Source: Bombus terrestris (lineage: Eukaryota > Arthropoda > Insecta > Hymenoptera > Apidae). Taken from it: 64,000 nucleotides of DNA. Positions 25,051-37,631 of this stretch are shown here, one piece after another. The first letter of the stretch is position 1. Each line of letters starts with the position of its first letter. The DNA lies in assembly GCF_910591885.1 (NCBI RefSeq), contig NW_025963551.1:1116001-1180000 (forward strand). The letters run 5' to 3'. A program made the translations under genes and the position numbers. Under the pieces are notes generated by a model. The model saw nothing but the letters and a program-made list of their open reading frames with translations, made no database searches and was not told where the DNA came from.

Positions 25051-26148
25051 TTTCCACATAGTAAAGTGCAATGTGATGTCCGAAATGGCTGACAAAATTA
25101 GGTAATAACACGAAATATATGCAAGGCAATATAAGTTACATGTATAGCTTGGAAATTGTGATCGTTGCTCGCTCGCTCCGCTCGCTCGTAAAAATCTAGT
25201 CCAACCTCACAACCGATCCGACACGTTCCCAAACTTGAAATAAGTCGCCTCCTCATTGAATGACGAACGCAAGAGGGATTGGTTTTATGTTAGGCTATAG
25301 TTTTCGAGCGAGCACGGCGAGCGATGGACGCGTAAAGGTGTGTCACAATCCAACGGTTTGGCACATGGGGACATTGAAATATTCGCACCCGCCCGAGGAT
25401 CCGGAAGTCTTTATCCTATTGCCTACTGGCAAATGTTTTCAGTTTATCAATGGTTTCACATAAATAGTACTATTTCCACATAGTAAAGTGCAATGTGATG
25501 TCCGAAATGGCTGACAAAATTAGGTAATAGCACGACATATATGCAAGGCAATATAAGGTATATGTATAGCTTGGAAATTGTGATCGTTTTTCGCTCGCTC
25601 CGCTCGCTCGAAAAACTCTAGTCCAACCTCGCAACCGTTCCCACACGCTCCCAAATTAGAAATAAGTCGCCTCCTTATCGAATAACGCACGCGAGAAGGA
25701 TTGGTTTTAGTTTAGGCTACAGTTTTCGAGCGAGAACGGCGAGCGAGGGACGCGTAAAGGTGTGTCACAATCCAACGGTTTGGCACATGGGGACATTGAA
25801 ATATTCGCACCAGCCCGAGGAGCCGGAAGTCTTTATCCTATTGCCTACTGACAAAAGTTTAGAGTTTATCAATAGTTTCACTTAAATAGTACTATTTCCA
25901 CATAGTAAAGTGCAATGTGATGTCAGAAATGTCTGACAAAATTAGATAATAACACGAAATATATGCAAGGCAATATAAGTTACATGTATAGCTTGGAAAA
26001 TGTGATCGTTGCTCGCTCGCTCCGCTCGCTCGTAAAAATCTAGTCCAGTCTCTCATCCGATCCGACACGTTCGCAAATTTGAAATAAGTCGCCTCCACAT
26101 CGAATGACGAACGCAAGAGGGATTAGTTTTAGGTTGGGCTATAGTTTT

Positions 26149-26158
26149 CGAGCGAGGG
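26149..26158 (+). repeat. 13-nt deletion in the right arm (CGAGCGAGGG junction)
   Basis: The normal right arm is CGAGCGAG-N5-CGAGCGAG. Here one octamer and the 5-nt centre are lost, exactly as expected for deletion between the two direct octamer repeats. The unit is 409 bp long (anchors at 26104 and 26513). Copies with the same lesion lie at 27401-27410, 29076-29085, 34559-34568, 36655-36664, 42131-42140 and 61945-61954, all with TTAGGTTGGGCTATAG upstream and GTGCCAC or similar downstream, so they are one subtype. Confidence 0.88.
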
Positions 26159-28847
26159 ACGCGTAAAGGTGTGCCACAATCCACCGGTTTGGCACATGGG
26201 GACATTGAAATATTCGCACCAGCCCTAGGAGCCGGAAGTCTTTATCCTATTGCCTACTGACAAAAGTTTTCAGTTTATCAATAGTTCCACATAAATAGTA
26301 CTATTTCCACATAGTAAAGTGCAATGTGATGTCCGAAATGGCTGACAAAATTAGGTAATAACACGAAATATATGCAAGGCAATATAAGTTACATGTATAG
26401 CTTGGAAATTGTGATCGTTACTCGCTCGCTCCGCTCGCTTGTAAAAATCTAGTCCAACCTCACAACCGATCCGACACGTTCCCAAACTAGAAATAAGTCG
26501 CCTCCTCATTGAATGACGAACGCAAGAGGGATTGGTTTTATGTTAGGCTACAGTTTTCGAGCGCGAACGGCGAGCGATGGACACGTAAAGGTGTGTCACA
26601 ATCCAACGGTTTCTCACATGGGGACATTGAAATATTCGCACCAGCCCTAGGACCCGGAAGTCTTTATCCTATTGCCTACTGACGAAAGTTTTCAGTTTAT
26701 CAATAGTTTCACATATATAGTACTATTCCCACATAGTAAAGTGCAATGTGATGTCAGAAATGTCTAACAAAATTGGGTATTAACACGAAATATATGCAAG
26801 GCTATATGAGGTATATATATAGCTTGGAAATTGTGATCGTTGCTAGCTCGCTTCGCTCGCTCGTAAAAATTTAGTCCAATCTCACATCCGATCCGACACA
26901 TTCGCAAATTTGAAATAAGTCGCCTCCACATCGAATGACGAACGCAAGAGGGATGGTTTTAGGTTAGGCTATAGATTTCGAGCAAGCACAGCGAGCGAGG
27001 GACGCGTAAAGGTGTGCCACAATCCAACGGTTTGGCACATGGGGACATTGAAATATTCGCACCAGCCCTAGGAGCCGGAAGTCTTTATCCTATGGCCTAC
27101 TGACAAAAGTTTTCAGTTTATCAATAGTTCCACATAAAGAGTACTATTTCCACACAGTAAAGTGCAATGTGATGTCCGAAATGGCTGACAAAATTAGGTA
27201 ATAACACGAAATATATGCAAGGCAATATAAGTTACATGTATAGCTTGGAAATTGTGATCGTTGCTCGCTCGCTCCGCTCGCTCGTAAAAATCTAGTCCAA
27301 TCTCACATCCGATCCGACACGTTCGCAAATTTGAAATAAGTCGCCTCCACATCGAATGACGAACGCAAGAGGGATTGGTTTTAGGTTGGGCTATAGTTTT
27401 CGAGCGTGGGACGCGTAAAGGTGTGCCACAATCCAACGGTTTGGCACATGGGGACATTGAAATATTCGCACCAGCCCTAGGAGCCGGAAGTCTTTATCCT
27501 ATGGCCTACTGACAAAAATTTTCAGTTTATCAATTGTTCCACATAAAGAGTACTATTTCCACATAGTAAAGTGCAATGTGATATCCGAAATGGCTGACAA
27601 AATTAGGTAATAACACGAAATATATGCAAGGCAATATAAGTTACATGTATAGCTTGGAAATTGTGATCGTTGCTCGCTCGCTCCGCTCGCTCGTAAAAAT
27701 CTAGTCCAACCTCACAACCTTTCCGACACGCTCCCAAATTAGAAATAAGTCGCCTCCTTATCGAATAACGCACGCGAGAAGGATTGGTTTTAGTTTAGGC
27801 TACAGTTTTCGAGCGAGAACGGCGAGCAAGGGACGCGTAAAGGTGTGTCATTATCCAACGGTTTGGCACATGGGGACATTGAAATATTCGCACCAGCCCG
27901 AGAAGCCGGAAGTCTTTATCCCATTGCCTACTGACAAAAGTTTAGAGTTTATCAACAGTTTCACTTAAATAGTACTATTTCCACATAGTAAAGTGCAATG
28001 TGATGTCAGAAGTGCCTGACAAAATTACGTAATATCACGAAATATATGCAAGGCAATATGAGGTATATGTATAGTTTGGAAATTGTGATCGTTGCTCGCT
28101 CGCTCCGCTCGCTCGTAAAAATTTAGTCCAATCTCACACCCGATCCGACACGCTCGCAAATTTGAAATAAGTCGCCTCCACATCGAATGACGAACGCAAG
28201 AGGGATTGTTTTTAGGTTAGGCTATAGTTTTCGAGCGAGCACAGCGAGCGAGGGACGCGTAACGGTGTGCCACAATCCAACGGTTTGGCACATGGGGACA
28301 TTGAAATATTCGCAACAGCCCGAGTATCCGGAAGGCTTTATCCTATTGCCTACTGACGAAAGTTTTCAGTTTATCAATAGTTTCACATAAATAGCAATAT
28401 TTCCACATAGTACAGTGCAACATGAGGTCCGAAATCGCTGACAAAATTAGGTAATAACACGACATATATGCAAGGCAATATAAGGTATATGTATAGCTTG
28501 GAAATTGTGATCGTTTTTCGCTCGCTCCGCTCGCTCGAAAAACTCTAGTCCAACCTCGCAACCGTTCCGACACGCTCCCAAATTAGAAATAAGTCGCCTC
28601 CTTATCGAATAACGAACGCGAGAAGGATTGGTTTTAGGTTAGGCTACAGTTTTCGAGCGAGAACGGCGAGCAATGGACACGTAAAGGTGTGTCACAATCC
28701 AACGGTTTGGCACATGGGGACATTGAAATATTCGCACCAGCCCGAGGATCCGGAAGTCTTTATCCTATTGCCTACTGACAAAAGTTTTCAGTTTATCAAT
28801 AGTTTCACATATATAGTACTATTTCCACATAGTAAAGTGCAATGTGA

Positions 28848-28865
28848 TGTCGGAAATGTCCGACA
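28848..28865. repeat. Compensated dyad TGTCGGA-AATG-TCCGACA
   Basis: Relative to the standard dyad, A to G in the left half and T to C at the paired place in the right half keep all 7 base pairs. The same form is at 36427-36444, which is the higher-order copy of this unit (offset 7579 bp), so it is a single event later duplicated. Confidence 0.88.
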
Positions 28866-31800
28866 AAATTGGGTAATAGCACGAAATATATGCAAGGCAA
28901 TATAAGTTACATATATAGCTTGGAAATTGTGATCGTTGCTCGCTCGCTCCGCTCGCTCGTAAAAATTTAGTCCAATCTCACATCCGATCCGACACATTCG
29001 CAAATTTGAAATATGTCGCCTCCACATCGAATGACGAACGCAAGAGGGATTGGTTTTAGGTTGGGCTATAGTTTTCGAGTGTGGGACGCGTAAAGATGTG
29101 CCACAATCCAACGGTTTGGCACATGGGGACATTGAAATATTCGCACCAGCCCTAGGAGCCGGAAGTCTTTATCCTATTGCCTACTGACAAAAGTTTTCAG
29201 TTTATTAATTGTTCCACATAAATAGTACTATTTCCACATAGTAAAGTGCAATGTGATGTCCGAAATGGCTGACAAAATTAGGTAATAACACGAAATATAT
29301 GCAAGGCAATATAAGTTACATGCATAGCTTGGAAATTGTGATCGTTGCTCGCTCGCTCCGCTCGCTCGTAAAAATCTAGTCCAACCTCACAACGTTTCCG
29401 ACACGCTCCCAAATTAGAAATAAGTCGCCTCCTTATCGAATAACGCACGCGAGAAGGATTGGTTTTAGTTTAGGCTACAGTTTTCGAGCGAGAACGGCGA
29501 GCAAGGGACGCGTAAAGGTGTGTCATTATCCAACGGTTTGGCACATGGGGACATTGAAATATTCGCACCAGCCCGAGAAGCCGGAAGTCTTTATCCCATT
29601 GCCTACTGACAAAAGTTTAGAGTTTATCAACAGTGTCACTTAAATAGTACTATTTCCACATAGTAAAGTGCAATGTGATGTCAGAAGTGCCTGACAAAAT
29701 TACGTAATATCACGAAATATATGCAAGGCAATATGAGGTATATGTATAGTTTGGAAATTGTGATCGTTGCTCGCTCGCTCCGCTCGCTCGTAAAAATTTA
29801 GTCCAATCTCACACCCGATCCGACACGCTCGCAAATTTGAAATAAGTCGCCTCCACATCGAATGACGAACGCAAGAGGGATTGTTTTTAGGTTAGGCTAT
29901 AGTTTTCGAGCGGGCACGGCGAGCGAGAGACGCGTAAAGGTGTGTCACTATCCAACCGTTTGGCACATGGGGACATTGAATTATTCGCACCAGCCCGAGG
30001 ATCCGGAAGGCTTTATCGAATTGCCTGCTGACTAAAGTTTACAGTTTATAAATAGTTTCACATAAATAGTACTATTTCCACATAGTACAGTGCAACATGA
30101 GGTCCGAAGTCGCTGACAAAATTACGTATTGACACGAAATATATGCAAGGCAATATAAGGCAAGTATATGTATAGCTTGGAAATTGTATCGTTGCTCGCT
30201 CGCTCCGCTCGCTCGAAAAACTCTAGTCCAACCTCACAACCGTTCCGACACGCTCCCAAATTCGAAATAAGTCGCCTCCTTATCGAATAACGCACGCGAG
30301 AAGGATTGGTTTTAGTTTAGGCTACAGTTTTCGAGCGAGAACGGCGAGCGAGGGACGCGTAAAGGTGTGTCACAATCCAACGGTTTGGCACATGGTTGAC
30401 ATTGGAATATTCGCACCAGCCCGAGGAGCCGGAAATCTTTATCCTATTGCCTACTGACTAAAGTTTACAGTTTATCAATGGTTTCACATATATAGTACTA
30501 TTTCCACATAGTAAAGTGCAATGTGATGTCCGAAATGGCTGACAAAATTAGGTAATAACACGAAATATATGCAAGGCAATATAAGTTACATGTATAGCTT
30601 GGAAATTGTGATCGTTGCTCGCTCGCTCCGCTCGCTCGTAAAAATCTAGTCCAACCTCACAACCGATCCGACACGTTCCCAAACTTGAAATAAGTCGCCT
30701 CCTCATTGAATGACGAACGCAAGAAGGATTGGTTTTATGTTAGGCTATAGTTTTCGAGCGAGCACGGCGAGCGAGGGACGCGTAAAGGTGTGTCACAATC
30801 CAACGGTTTGGCACATGGGGACATTGAAATATTCGCACCAGCCCGAGGATCCGGAAGGCTTTATCCTATTGCCTACTGACAAAAGTTTTCAGTTTATCAA
30901 TAGTTTCACATTAATAGTACTATTTCCACATAGTAAAGTGCAATGTGATGTCCGAAATGGCTGATAAAATTAGGTAATAACACGAAATATATGCAAGGCA
31001 ATATAAGTTACATGTATAGCTTGGAAATTGTGATCGTTGTTCGCTCGCTCCGCTCGCTCGAAAAACTCTAGTCCAACCTCGCAACCGTTCCGACACGCTC
31101 CCAAGTTAGAAATAAGTCGCCTCCTTATCGAATAACGAACGCGAGAAGGATTGGTTTTAGGTTAGGCTACAGTTTTCGAGCGAGAACGGCGAGCCATGGA
31201 CACGTAAAGGTGTGTCACAATCCAACGGTTTGGCACATGGGGACATTGAAATATTCGCACCAGCCCGAGGATCCGGAAGTCTTTATCCCATTGCCTACTG
31301 GCAAATGTTTTCAGCTTATCAATAGTTTCACATATATAGTACTATTTCCACATAGTAAAGTGCAATGTGATGTCAGAAATGTCTGACAAAATTGGGTAAT
31401 AACACGAAATATATGCAAGGCTATATAAGGGATATATATAGCTTGGAAATTGTGATCATTGCTCGCTCGCTCCGCTCGCTCGTAAAAATTTAGTCCAATC
31501 TCACATCCGATCCGACACGTTCGCAAATTTGAAATAAGTAGCCTCCACAGCGAATGACGAACGCCAGAGGGATTGGTTTTAGGTTAGGCTACAGTTTTCG
31601 AGCGAGAACAGCGAGCGAGGGACGCGTAAAGGTGTCTCACAATCCAACGGTTTGGCACATGGGGACATTGAAATATTCGCACCAGCTCGAGGATCCGGAA
31701 ATCTTTATCCTATTGCCTACTGACTAAAGTTTACAGTTTATCAATGGTTTCACATAAATAGTACTATTTCCACATAGTAAAGTGCAATGTGCTGTCCGAA

Positions 31801-32010
31801 ATGGCTGACAAAATTAGGTAATAACACGACATATATGCAAGGCAATATAAGGTGTATGTATAGCTTGGAAATTGTGATCGTTGTTCGCTCGCTCCGCTCG
31901 CTCGAAAAACTCTAGTCCAACCTCGCAACCGTTCCCACACGCTCCCAAATTAGAAATAAGTCGCCTCCTTATCGAATAACGAACGCGAGAAGGATTGGTT
32001 TTAGGTTAGG

Positions 32011-33040
32011 CTATAGTTTTCGAGCGAGCACGGCGAGCGAGAGACGCGTAAAGGTGTGCCACAATCCAACGGTTTGGCACATTGGGGACATTGAAATATT
32101 CGCACCAGCCCTAGGAGCCGGAAGTCTTTATCCTATGGCCTACTGACAAAAGTTTTCAGTGTATCAATAGTTCCACATAAATAGTACTATTTCCACATAG
32201 TAAAGTGCAATGTGATGTCCGAAATGGCTGACAAAATTAGGTAATAACACGAAATATATGCAAGGCAATATAAGTTACATGTATAGCTTGGAAATTGTGA
32301 TCGTTGCTCGCTCGCTCCGCTCGCTCGTAAAAAATCTAGTCCAACCTCACAACCGATCCGACACGTTCCCAAACTTGAAATAAGTCGCCTCCTCATTGAA
32401 TGACGAACGCAAGAGGGATTGTGTTTAGGTTAGGCTATAGTTTTCGAGCGAGCACGGCGAGCGAGAGACGCGTAAAGGTGTGTCACTATCCAACCGTTTG
32501 GCACATGGGGACATTGAATTATTCGCACCAGCCCGAGGATCCGGAAGGCTTTATCGAATTGCCTGCTGACTAAAGTTTACAGTTTATAAATAGTTTCACA
32601 TAAATAGTACTATTTCCACATAGTACAGTGCAACATGAGGTCCGAAGTCGCTGACAAAATTACGTATTGACACGACATATATGCAAGGCAATATAAGGCA
32701 AGTATATGTATAGCTTGGAAATTGTGTCGTTGCTCGCTCGCTCCGCTCGCTCGAAAAACTCTAGTCCAACCTCACAACCGTTCCGACACGCTCCCAAATT
32801 AGAAATAAGTCGCCTCCTTATCGAATAACGCACGCGAGAAGGATTGGTTTTAGTTTAGGCTACAGTTTTCGAGCGAGAACGGCGAGCGAGGGACGCGTAA
32901 AGGTGTGTCACAATCCAACGGTTTGGCACATGGTTGACATTGGAATATTCGCACCAGCCCGAGGAGCCGGAAATCTTTATCCTATTGCCTACTGACTAAA
33001 GTTTACAGTTTATCAATGGTTTCACATATATAGTACTATT
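32011..33040 (+). repeat. Satellite units joining the two long segments
   Basis: Two to three units. From about 32479 this stretch matches 29941 onward at an offset of 2538 bp (six units), including the distinctive GTGTCACTATCCAACCG and the inserted CAAG at 32699-32702. Nothing non-satellite is visible. Confidence 0.8.
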
Positions 33041-36000
33041 TCCACATAGTAAAGTACAATGTGATGTCCGAAATGGCTGACAAAATTAGTTAATAACACG
33101 AAATATATGCAAGGCAATATAAGTTACATGTATAGCTTGGAAATTGTGATCGTTGCTCGCTCGCTCCGCTCGCTCGTAAAAATCTAGTCCAACCTCACAA
33201 CCGATCCGACACGTTCCCAAACTTGAAATAAGTCGCCTCCTCATTGAATGACGAACGCAAGAGGGATTGGTTTTATGTTAGGCTATAGTTTTCGAGCGAG
33301 CACGGCGAGCGATGGACGCGTAAAGGTGTGTCACAATCCAACGGTTTGGCACATGGGGACATTGAAATATTCGCACCCGCCCGAGGATCCGGAAGTCTTT
33401 ATCCTATTGCCTACTGGCAAATGTTTTCAGTTTATCAATAGTTTCACATATATAGTACTATTTCCACATAGTAAAGTGCAATGTGATGTCAGAAATGTCT
33501 GACAAAATTGGGTAATAACACGAAATATATGCAAGGCTATATAAGGTATATATATAGCTTGGAAATTGTGATCGTTGCTCGCTCGCTCCGCTCGCTCGTA
33601 AAAATTTAGTCCAATCTCACATCCGATCCGACACGTTCGCAAATTTGAAATAAGTCGCCTCCACAGCGATTTACGAACGCCAGAGGGATTGGTTTTAGGT
33701 TAGGCTACAGTTTTCGAGCGAGAACAGCGAGCGAGGGACGCGTAAAGGTGTCTCACAATCCAACGGTTTGGCACATGGGGACATTGAAATATTCGCACCA
33801 GCTCGAGGATACGGAAATCTTTATCCTATTGCCTACTGACTAAAGTTTACAGTTTATCAATGGTTTCACATAAATAGTACTATTTCCACATAGTAAAGTG
33901 CAATGTGATGTCCGAAATGGCTGACAAAATTAGGTAATAGCACGACATATATGCAAGGCAATATAAGGTATATGTATAGCTTGGAAATTGTGATCGTTTT
34001 TCGCTCGCTCCGCTCGCTCGAAAAACTCTAGTCCAACCTCGCAACCGTTCCCACACGCTCCCAAATTAGAAATAAGTCGCCTCCTTATCGAATAACGCAC
34101 GCGAGAAGGATTGGTTTTAGTTTAGGCTACAGTTTTCGAGCGAGAACGGCGAGCGAGGGACGCGTAAAGGTGTGTCACAATCCAACGGTTTGGCACATGG
34201 GGACATTGAAATATTCGCACCAGCCCGAGGAGCCGGAAGTCTTTATCCTATTGCCTACTGACAAAAGTTTAGAGTTTATCAATAGTTTCACTTAAATAGT
34301 ACTATTTCCACATAGTAAAGTGCAATGTGATGTCAGAAATGTCTGACAAAATTAGATAATAACACGAAATATATGCAAGGCAATATAAGTTACATGTATA
34401 GCTTGGAAAATGTGATCGTTGCTCGCTCGCTCCGCTCGCTCGTAAAAATCTAGTCCAGTCTCACATCCGATCCGACACGTTCGCAAATTTGAAATAAGTC
34501 GCCTCCACATCGAATGACGAACGCAAGAGGGATTGGTTTTAGGTTGGGCTATAGTTTTCGAGCGAGGGACGCGTAAAGGTGTGCCACAATCCACCGGTTT
34601 GGCACATGGGGACATTGAAATATTCGCACCAGCCCTAGGAGCCGGAAGTCTTTATCCTATTGCCTACTGACAAAAGTTTTCAGTTTATCAATAGTTCCAC
34701 ATAAATAGTACTATTTCCACATAGTAAAGTGCAATGTGATGTCCGAAATGGCTGACAAAATTAGGTAATAACACGAAATATATGCAAGGCAATATAAGTT
34801 ACATGTATAGCTTGGAAATTGTGATCGTTACTCGCTCGCTCCGCTCGCTTGTAAAAATCTAGTCCAACCTCACAACCGATCCGACACGTTCCCAAACTAG
34901 AAATAAGTCGCCTCCTCATTGAATGACGAACGCAAGAGGGATTGGTTTTAGGTTAGGCTACAGTTTTCGAGCGCGAACGGCGAGCGATGGACACGTAAAG
35001 GTGTGTCACAATCCAACGGTTTCTCACATGGGGACATTGAAATATTCGCACCAGCCCTAGGACCCGGAAGTCTTTATCCTATTGCCTACTGACGAAAGTT
35101 TTCAGTTTATCAATAGTTTCACATATATAGTACTATTCCCACATAGTAAAGTGCAATGTGATGTCAGAAATGTCTAACAAAATTGGGTATTAACACGAAA
35201 TATATGCAAGGCTATATGAGGTATATATATAGCTTGGAAATTGTGATCGTTGCTAGCTCGCTTCGCTCGCTCGTAAAAATTTAGTCCAATCTCCCATCCG
35301 ATCCGACACATTCGCAAATTTGAAATAAGTCGCCTCCACATCGAATGACGAACGCAAGAGGGATGGTTTTAGGTTAGGCTATAGATTTCGAGCAAGCACA
35401 GCGAGCGAGGGACGCGTAAAGGTGTGCCACAATCCAACGGTTTGGCACATGGGGACATTGAAATATTCGCACCAGCCCTATGAGCCGGAAGTCTTTATCC
35501 TATGGCCTACTGACAAAAGTTTTCAGTTTATCAACAGTTTCACTTAAATAGTACTATTTCCACATAGTAAAGTGCAATGTGATGTCAGAAGTGCCTGACA
35601 AAATTACGTAATATCACGAAATATATGCAAGGCAATATGAGGTATATGTATAGTTTGGAAATTGTGATCGTTGCTCGCTCGCTCCGCTCGCTCGTAAAAA
35701 TTTAGTCCAATCTCACACCCGATCCGACACGCTCGCAAATTTGAAATAAGTCGCCTCCACATCGAATGACGAACGCAAGAGGGATTGTTTTTAGGTTAGG
35801 CTATAGTTTTCGAGCGAGCACAGCGAGCGAGGGACGCGTAACGGTGTGCCACAATCCAACGGTTTGGCACATGGGGACATTGAAATATTCGCAACAGCCC
35901 GAGTATCCGGAAGGCTTTATCCTATTGCCTACTGACGAAAGTTTTCAGTTTATCAATAGTTTCACATAAATAGCAATATTTCCACATAGTACAGTGCAAC

Positions 36001-36426
36001 ATGAGGTCCGAAATCGCTGACAAAATTAGGTAATAACACGACATATATGCAAGGCAATATAAGGTATATGTATAGCTTGGAAATTGTGATCGTTTTTCGC
36101 TCGCTCCGCTCGCTCGAAAAACTCTAGTCCAACCTCGCAACCGTTCCGACACGCTCCCAAATTAGAAATAAGTCGCCTCCTTATCGAATAACGAACGCGA
36201 GAAGGATTGGTTTTAGGTTAGGCTACAGTTTTCGAGCGAGAACGGCGAGCAATGGACACGTAAAGGTGTGTCACAATCCAACGGTTTGGCACATGGGGAC
36301 ATTGAAATATTCGCACCAGCCCGAGGATCCGGAAGTCTTTATCCTATTGGCTACTGACAAAAGTTTTCAGTTTATCAATAGTTTCACATATATAGTACTA
36401 TTTCCACATAGTAAAGTGCAATGTGT

Positions 36427-36444
36427 TGTCGGAAATGTCCGACA
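36427..36444. repeat. Compensated dyad, duplicated copy
   Basis: Same sequence as 28848-28865, inherited through the long segment duplication. The flank differs by one base (GTGTTGTC versus GTGATGTC) but the dyad is intact. Confidence 0.88.
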
Positions 36445-37605
36445 AAATTGGGTAATAGCACGAAATATATGCAAGGCAATATAAGTTACATATATAGCTT
36501 GGAAATTGTGATCGTTGCTCGCCCGCTCCGCTCGCTCGTAAAAATTTAGTCCAATCTCACATCCGATCCGACACATTCGCAAATTTGAAATATGTCGCCT
36601 CCACATCGAATGACGAACGCAAGAGGGATTGGTTTTAGGTTGGGCTATAGTTTTCGAGTGTGGGACGCGTAAAGATGTGCCACAATCCAACGGTTTGGCA
36701 CATGGGGACATTGAAATATTCGCACCAGCCCTAGGAGCCGGAAGTCTTTATCCTATTGCCTACTGACAAAAGTTTTCAGTTTATCAATTGTTCCACATAA
36801 ATAGTACTATTTCCACATAGTAAAGTGCAATGTGATGTCCGAAATGGCTGACAAAATTAGGTAATAACACGAAATATATGCAAGGCAATATAAGTTACAT
36901 GCATAGCTTGGAAATTGTGATCGTTGCTCGCTCGCTCCGCTCGCTCGTAAAAATCTAGTCCAACCTCACAACCTTTCCGACACGCTCCCAAATTAGAAAT
37001 AAGTCGCCTCCTTATCGAATAACGCACGCGAGAAGGATTGGTTTTAGTTTAGGCTACAGTTTTCGAGCGAGAACGGCGAGCAAGGGACGCGTAAAGGTGT
37101 GTCATTATCCAACGGTTTGGCACATGGGGACATTGAAATATTCGCACCAGCCCGAGAAGCCGGAAGTCTTTATCCCATTGCCTACTGACAAAAGTTTAGA
37201 GTTTATCAACAGTGTCACTTAAATAGTACTATTTCCACATAGTAAAGTGCAATGTGATGTCAGAAGTGCCTGACAAAATTACGTAATATCACGAAATATA
37301 TGCAAGGCAATATGAGGTATATGTATAGTTTGGAAATTGTGATCGTTGCTCGCTCGCTCCGCTCGCTCGTAAAAATTTAGTCCAATCTCACACCCGATCC
37401 GACACGCTCGCAAATTTGAAATAAGTCGCCTCCACATCGAATGACGAACGCAAGAGGGATTGTTTTTAGGTTAGGCTATAGTTTTCGAGCGGGCACGGCG
37501 AGCGAGAGACGCGTAAAGGTGTGTCACTATCCAACCGTTTGGCACATGGGGACATTGAATTATTCGCACCAGCCCGAGGATCCGGAAGGCTTTATCGAAT
37601 TGCCT

Positions 37606-37631
37606 ACTGACAAAAGTTTAGAGTTTATCAA
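37606..37631 (+). repeat. Short sequence patch (probable gene conversion tract)
   Basis: Inside a long match to 30027-30052 (offset 7579 bp), five differences cluster in 26 bp: CTGCTGACTAAAGTTTACAG becomes CTACTGACAAAAGTTTAGAG, and TATAAATAG becomes TATCAACAG. The new version is identical to the unit immediately upstream (about 37184-37212). Flanks on both sides revert to the copy-1 sequence. Confidence 0.8.

Larger units (their letters stand above)
25051..32010 (+). repeat. Long higher-order segment, copy 1 (~16-17 units)
   Basis: Matched by about 33040-39590. Offsets change in unit-sized steps: 7988 bp around 25140-25450, 8410 bp for 25451-27120, and 7579 bp from 27952 to about 32010. The 831 bp at 27121-27951 have no counterpart in copy 2. 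This copy has three units with the 13-nt right-arm deletion (26149, 27401, 29076) and the compensated dyad at 28848-28865. Confidence 0.83.
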
